The notes under the pieces are model-generated. The model was not told the origin of the DNA, did not search any database, and was given only the letters and a program-made list of their open reading frames with translations. Shown piece by piece: positions 6,229-8,958 of a stretch of 8,958 nt of DNA. Numbering within the stretch: position 1 is the first letter of the stretch; each line of letters starts with the position of its first letter. The position numbers and the translations under genes were made by a program. The DNA comes from an uncultured Ruminococcus sp. GTDB taxonomy: Bacteria; Bacillota; Clostridia; Oscillospirales; Ruminococcaceae. The DNA lies in NCBI GenBank assembly GCA_947175005.1, contig CAMWLD010000070.1:1-8958 (forward strand), in the 5' to 3' direction.

Positions 6229-7401
6229 TCATTTTATAAACTTCATATTATTCTCTATCATAGCGCATCTCTGCTTCACGCAGTCCACCGAGCGCAGGGG
6301 ATCGGAGGGGGTGTTAAAGGTGTAGTCCATAAGCTTGTCAATAGTAGTGGAGGCAACGTGAACACGGGTGTCGGAGGAAGCATAGTAAATGTAAACATCG
6401 CCGTTTTCACGGACAATAGCGCCGTTGGTAAATACCACATTGGAAACGTCGCCCAACCGCTCGCCCTTGTGAGGCGCAATGAACAGACCCGAGGGGGAAG
6501 CTATCAGCTTTGAGGGGTCTTTAAGGTCGGTTGCGAAAACATAGATAACATACCGCAGCCCCGCCGCAGTGTTCCGAACGCCGTGGGCAATGTGAATCCA
6601 GCCCTTGGGGGTCTTTATGGGCACTGCCCCTGCGCCGTTCTTCACCTCGGTTATGGTGTGATACTGCCTCGGGGAAATAACCGTTTCCTCGGTGCAGATA
6701 ACGGGATTTTCTATATTCTCGCAAAGCCCGAAGCAAACGCCGCCGCCCGAACCTGTCTGGATAAAATCGTCCTGGGGACGGGTATAGAACGCATATTTTC
6801 CGTCCACAAATTCGGGGTGAAGCACAACATTTCTCTGCTGGGGAGATTTTGATTTAAGATTCGGCAGCCTTTCCCAGTTTTCCAAGTCCTTTGTACGGAC
6901 AATACCCGCCTGTGCAACCGCCGCCGACAGGTCATTGCTGCTTTTATCCTTGCTTTCCGAACAGAACACACCGTAAATCCAGCCGTCCTCGTGCTGTGTA
7001 AGGCGCATATCGTAAACGTTTGTTTCCTCCGGCTCTGTGTCCGGAAGCCTCACAGGGTAATCTCTAAAACGAAAGCCGTCCACAGGGCTGTCACTGTCGG
7101 CAACGGCGAAGAACGACTTCCGGTCGTTACCCTCAACCCTTGCCACCAGGTGATACTGTCCGTCAAGATAAATTGCCCCCGAGTTCAGCACGGCATTCAC
7201 TCCCAGCCGCTCCATAAAATAGGGATTGGTGTCGGGGTTAAAGTCATACCGCCAAATAAGGGGAGCGTGGGCGGCGGTAAGTACGGGATTGATATAGCGG
7301 TCATAAATGCCGTTATAAGTGGAAGAAACTGCGTTGGGACGGGTTATCAGCTGTTCGTAAGCCGCCTCGGCGCGGCTTTTGTTTTCATCAAAAAGGCTCA
7401 T
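6229..7401 (-). CDS. GH130 4-O-beta-D-mannosyl-D-glucose phosphorylase
   Basis: This predicted inverting phosphorylase uses phosphate to split Man-beta-1,4-Glc (or a closely related mannoside) into alpha-mannose 1-phosphate and glucose in the cytoplasm. That conserves bond energy in the mannan pathway. The 390-residue five-bladed propeller matches the length of Bacteroides fragilis MGP and RaMP1-type GH130_1 enzymes. Characteristic blocks are [20 protein letters not shown] (50-69), [15 protein letters not shown] (87-101), [10 protein letters not shown] (126-135) with Asp131 in the general-acid position, [19 protein letters not shown] (195-213), GSGGGV and [14 protein letters not shown] (271-284). 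The start is ATG 7401, with AAAGGA at 7411-7416 (9-base gap). It is the first gene of the operon, 118 bases from a strong promoter. The cellobiose 2-epimerase that usually partners this enzyme is not in the window. A mannobiose or mannooligosaccharide specificity (GH130_2) is less likely. Confidence 0.93.
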   Translation of the reverse strand: MSLFDENKSRAEAAYEQLITRPNAVSSTYNGIYDRYINPVLTAAHAPLIWRYDFNPDTNPYFMERLGVNAVLNSGAIYLDGQYHLVARVEGNDRKSFFAVADSDSPVDGFRFRDYPVRLPDTEPEETNVYDMRLTQHEDGWIYGVFCSESKDKSSNDLSAAVAQAGIVRTKDLENWERLPNLKSKSPQQRNVVLHPEFVDGKYAFYTRPQDDFIQTGSGGGVCFGLCENIENPVICTEETVISPRQYHTITEVKNGAGAVPIKTPKGWIHIAHGVRNTAAGLRYVIYVFATDLKDPSKLIASPSGLFIAPHKGERLGDVSNVVFTNGAIVRENGDVYIYYASSDTRVHVASTTIDKLMDYTFNTPSDPLRSVDCVKQRCAMIENNMKFIK

Positions 7402-7518
7402 AATATTTTTTCCTTTCATTTCTCGGATTACAAAAATATGCCCGTATGCTTTGCAGATATGCAGACATGGTAACAATTCTTTCAAATATCACCGCAAGCT
7501 GTCGGGCATTATAATTTT

Positions 7519-7547
7519 ATTATAATCTATCTCACAAAAAAAATCAA
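7519..7547 (-). promoter_or_regulatory. Sigma-A promoter of the mannan operon
   Basis: On the minus strand TTGATT (7547-7542), a 17-bp spacer and a perfect TATAAT (7524-7519) form a strong housekeeping promoter. The predicted start near 7512 gives a leader of about 110 bases to the GH130 ATG at 7401. A second TATAAT-like block follows about 12 bases downstream, but without a matching -35. Confidence 0.8.
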
Positions 7548-7555
7548 CACATAAT

Positions 7556-7570
7556 GGGAAAAATTTTCCC
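7556..7570. promoter_or_regulatory. Perfect 15-base palindrome, candidate operator
   Basis: GGGAAAA-A-TTTTCCC is fully symmetric and lies 8 bases upstream of the -35 element of the mannan operon promoter, roughly -50 relative to the predicted transcription start. This is a position typical of activator sites. A further small symmetric GAAAAATTTC adjoins it (7571-7580). On the minus strand no T-tract follows, so it is not a terminator. The binding protein is unknown. Confidence 0.4.
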
Positions 7571-7618
7571 GAAAAATTTCAGAAAATATTCCCCCCAAAT
7601 TTTTCTCTGAATTATTTA

Positions 7619-7661
7619 AAAATATAAAAAGGCAAGATGAAATAATCTCTCATCTTGCCTC
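7619..7661 (-). terminator. Intrinsic terminator of the surface-protein gene
   Basis: Read on the minus strand, GAGGCAAGATGA (7661-7650) and TCATCTTGCCT (7640-7630) pair over 11 bp around the 9-base loop GAGATTATT, followed by TTTTTATATTTTT. It lies 42 bases after the stop at 7704 and separates this gene from the mannan operon. Its stem is the same as that of the rlmH terminator. Confidence 0.88.
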
Positions 7662-7703
7662 TGAAATTATAGCCTTTTATCGGTTATCGAAACCGCACTG
7701 CAA

Positions 7704-8414
7704 TTACTTGCTCTTCTTAGCTGCGAATGCAGCAGCTGCGGCTACAGCCATAACGCCTGCCAGTGCAGCAGCGGAGGTGTTGCCGGTCTTTGTGGAAGTT
7801 GTGCCGGAATCGGGAGCAGGAGTCTCGACAGCTGCCTCTGTGGTAGCCTCGGGAGCCTCTTCTACAACCTCTTCAGCAGCAGGAGCGCTGCCGTCTGCGC
7901 TTGCGAGAGTGAATGTTACTTCAATCTTCTCTGCAGCGGAGAAATTCTCGGAATCAATAGGCTCATAATGAGGATCGTTCATATCGCCTGTAACGCCGTA
8001 TGCGTTTCTAATCTCGATTCTGAAGTTGCCGTTCTCCTCAATATCGCCGTAAGCGATCTTGCTGTTGTCAACCTTTATCTCGGTGCCGTCAGTCTTAATG
8101 CTGTCAACGGTAACAATAGTGTTGTCAACAGTAAACTCGGAGCCTGCGCCAATGATATCAACGCAGAATACCTGTGCGCCGTTGGTTGCGCTCATAGCGT
8201 TCTCGGCCTGGGTGTTGTCGAGAGATACGGTATAAGTACCGTAACCGTCAACAGTAACGTCACCTGCTGCGCCTGCGTTCCAGTTGCCCCAGAGCCAGTC
8301 ATAGTCGGTGAACATCAGAAATGCCTCATACTCGGCAGCGGAAGCGGTAACACCCATAGCGGTAATTGCCATAGCGGATGCTGCAGCCGCTGCTGCGATC
8401 TTCTTTAATTTCAT
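7704..8414 (-). CDS. Secreted, membrane-anchored surface protein with binding-type domain
   Basis: The 236-residue precursor starts with a clear signal peptide (MKLKK, Ala-rich core, likely cleavage after ASA at 24-26). Residues about 28-172 form a beta-rich, Trp/Tyr-bearing domain: FTDYDWLWGNW (35-45), GYGTYTVSLDN (57-67), GAQVFCVDIIGAG (79-91) and a strongly patterned DIEENGNFRIEIRNAYG (124-140). This resembles accessory carbohydrate-binding-type domains of Ruminococcus and Lachnospiraceae surface enzymes; the family name is uncertain. A Glu/Ala/Thr/Pro linker (173-206) follows, then STKTGN, a hydrophobic span (214-231) and the tail KKSK. That C-terminal layout resembles a sortase signal without LPXTG. 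GGAGGAG (8423-8429) lies 8 bases before the ATG. It has its own promoter and terminator. Cell-surface capture of sugar polymers is inferred, not shown. Confidence 0.88.
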   Translation of the reverse strand: MKLKKIAAAAAASAMAITAMGVTASAAEYEAFLMFTDYDWLWGNWNAGAAGDVTVDGYGTYTVSLDNTQAENAMSATNGAQVFCVDIIGAGSEFTVDNTIVTVDSIKTDGTEIKVDNSKIAYGDIEENGNFRIEIRNAYGVTGDMNDPHYEPIDSENFSAAEKIEVTFTLASADGSAPAAEEVVEEAPEATTEAAVETPAPDSGTTSTKTGNTSAAALAGVMAVAAAAAFAAKKSK

Positions 8415-8438
8415 AATTGTTTCTCCTCCATTTTGTTC

Positions 8439-8460
8439 GTCCGTCCGAAATGGGACAGAC
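8439..8460 (-). other. Hairpin in the surface-protein mRNA leader
   Basis: On the minus strand GTCTGTCC (8460-8453) can pair with GGACGGAC (8446-8439) over 8 bp with one G-U pair and a 6-base loop. It lies 9 bases upstream of the Shine-Dalgarno, downstream of the likely transcription start. It may stabilise the 5' end of the mRNA; no T-tract follows. Confidence 0.5.
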
Positions 8461-8482
8461 TTTCATATTTAACCATAATACA

Positions 8483-8511
8483 ATTATACACTTTTTTTCC
8501 CAAAAAATCTA
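8483..8511 (-). promoter_or_regulatory. Probable promoter of the surface-protein gene
   Basis: A perfect -10 TATAAT lies at 8488-8483 on the minus strand. The hexamer at -35 spacing is a poor TAGATT (8511-8506, 17-bp spacer), so the promoter may depend on an activator, or on the AT-rich DNA upstream. Leader length would be about 60 bases. Confidence 0.5.
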
Positions 8512-8817
8512 TATTAATTTTGCAACATTTTCTTATAGATTATTTGGTTATTTTTTACTGTTTTCATAAAAATTGCCAAAATCAAGTGTAAAGTACCGAA
8601 AATCCGTCTCCGCCAAAAATCGGATGTTGAATTGTCGGCAATAATATTTTTCCCGTTTATATGGTATAAAATCCGCTCCAATTTATGAAACGGTTGAGAT
8701 TTTGGTAAAATTTAACAAGATAATGCTCAAATGCCGCGGGGCTTTTTCCCCTCATACGCCGAGGAATGGCTTTGTGTTACTGTGAATGTGTTTTGAAATG
8801 CGTTGGTTTATTGGTTG

Positions 8818-8862
8818 ATGTGACTTGCCTGTTAAATGAAATGTGACTTTGTTTGTGAAATG
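8818..8862. repeat. Imperfect tandem direct repeat, about 23 bases
   Basis: ATGTGACTT occurs at 8818-8826 and 8841-8849, each followed after 7-8 variable bases by AAATG (8834-8838 and 8858-8862). A more diverged GTGTTTTGAAATG unit lies just upstream, ending near 8800. Two clear copies only; function unknown. Confidence 0.4.
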
Positions 8863-8912
8863 CTTGACATTGTTGACGACTGTAAGTTGCCGACCAAAGG
8901 GAAAACCTCCCA

Positions 8913-8953
8913 GGGGGGAGAGGGGGCGCTCTGGGCTTGCTGGGGACGGTGGG
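8913..8953 (+). other. Potential G-quadruplex (five G-tracts)
   Basis: G-tracts of 6, 5, 3, 4 and 3 bases (8913-8918, 8922-8926, 8933-8935, 8942-8945, 8951-8953) are separated by loops of 3, 6, 6 and 5 bases. This satisfies the usual G3+ N1-7 quadruplex pattern. It stands out sharply from the AT-rich DNA before it and continues to the window edge, so its genetic context is not visible. Confidence 0.5.
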
Positions 8954-8958
8954 CCGCC

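Larger units (their letters stand above)
7402..7629. other. Control region of the mannan operon
   Basis: No gene lies between the GH130 start and the terminator of the surface-protein gene. From right to left on the minus strand the stretch holds an AT-rich block with a run of six C (7591-7596 on the plus strand), a perfect palindrome (7556-7570), the promoter (7519-7547) and an untranslated leader of about 110 bases. No riboswitch-like fold was recognised in the leader. Confidence 0.6.
8512..8958. other. Gene-free region up to the window edge
   Basis: No supportable gene is seen. AT-rich DNA (8512-8730) upstream of the surface-protein promoter is followed by a T/G-rich block (about 8770-8870) with imperfect 23-24-base direct repeats (ATGTGACTT at 8818-8826 and 8841-8849, each followed by AAATG). 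A G-rich end follows (8913-8953). A TTGACA at 8864-8869 has no -10 partner. A 26-codon Cys-rich frame at 8766 has an unusable ribosome binding site spacing. Confidence 0.5.

Noticed and set aside
7708..8408. Long plus-strand frames opposite the surface-protein gene
   Set aside because: They are shadows created by the biased, Ala-rich codons of the minus-strand gene; they have no ribosome binding sites.
8766..8846. 26-codon Cys-rich small frame (five Cys)
   Set aside because: The GAGG motif is only one base from the ATG, no promoter is placed, and the block is a T/G-rich repeat; probably chance.
8864..8869. TTGACA as a promoter -35
   Set aside because: No -10-like hexamer lies 16-18 bases downstream; the sequence turns GC-rich.

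Overview
The window looks like chromosomal DNA of an anaerobic gut or rumen Firmicute of the Oscillospiraceae, probably a Ruminococcus relative. The grounds are strong purine-rich ribosome binding sites, near-consensus sigma-A promoters, a GH130/GH113 mannan-utilisation operon and a surface protein with an Ala-rich signal peptide and a C-terminal membrane anchor. The family calls are made by eye from motifs; no database was searched.

Layout. Bases 1-231 hold no convincing gene but contain several hairpins and a long inverted repeat. A near-consensus promoter (232-260) drives two coupled plus-strand genes: a single-pass membrane protein of unknown function (308-1300) and rlmH (1297-1791), the 23S rRNA pseudouridine methyltransferase. 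These end at a strong terminator and converge on folD (1877-2725, minus). Upstream of folD, on the same strand, are the broken remains of an ECF sigma factor (2763-3076) and an unrecognised 317-residue protein (3098-4051). This stretch (about 2740-4690) looks more AT-rich than the flanks.

Bases 4268-7401 (minus) form a compact four-gene operon read from the right: a GH130 mannosylglucose-type phosphorylase, a GNAT acetyltransferase, a GH113 beta-mannanase without a signal peptide, and a small multi-pass membrane protein. The two enzymes suggest intracellular processing of imported manno-oligosaccharides. A strong promoter (TTGATT-17-TATAAT) lies 118 bases upstream of the phosphorylase, with a perfect palindrome beside it. 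Further upstream is a separately terminated surface protein (7704-8414, minus) with a signal peptide, a beta-rich binding-type domain, a Glu/Ala/Thr linker and a sortase-like but non-LPXTG C-terminus. Bases 8512-8958 show no gene; they contain T/G-rich direct repeats and a run of G-tracts at the window edge.

The most notable signals are: two terminators 5.8 kb apart built from the same 12-base stem; the sigma-factor relic, whose frame break falls on an in-phase A AAT TTG heptamer; and the internally repeated orphan protein next to it. I see no evidence for a defence system, CRISPR array, transposase or tRNA/rRNA gene.
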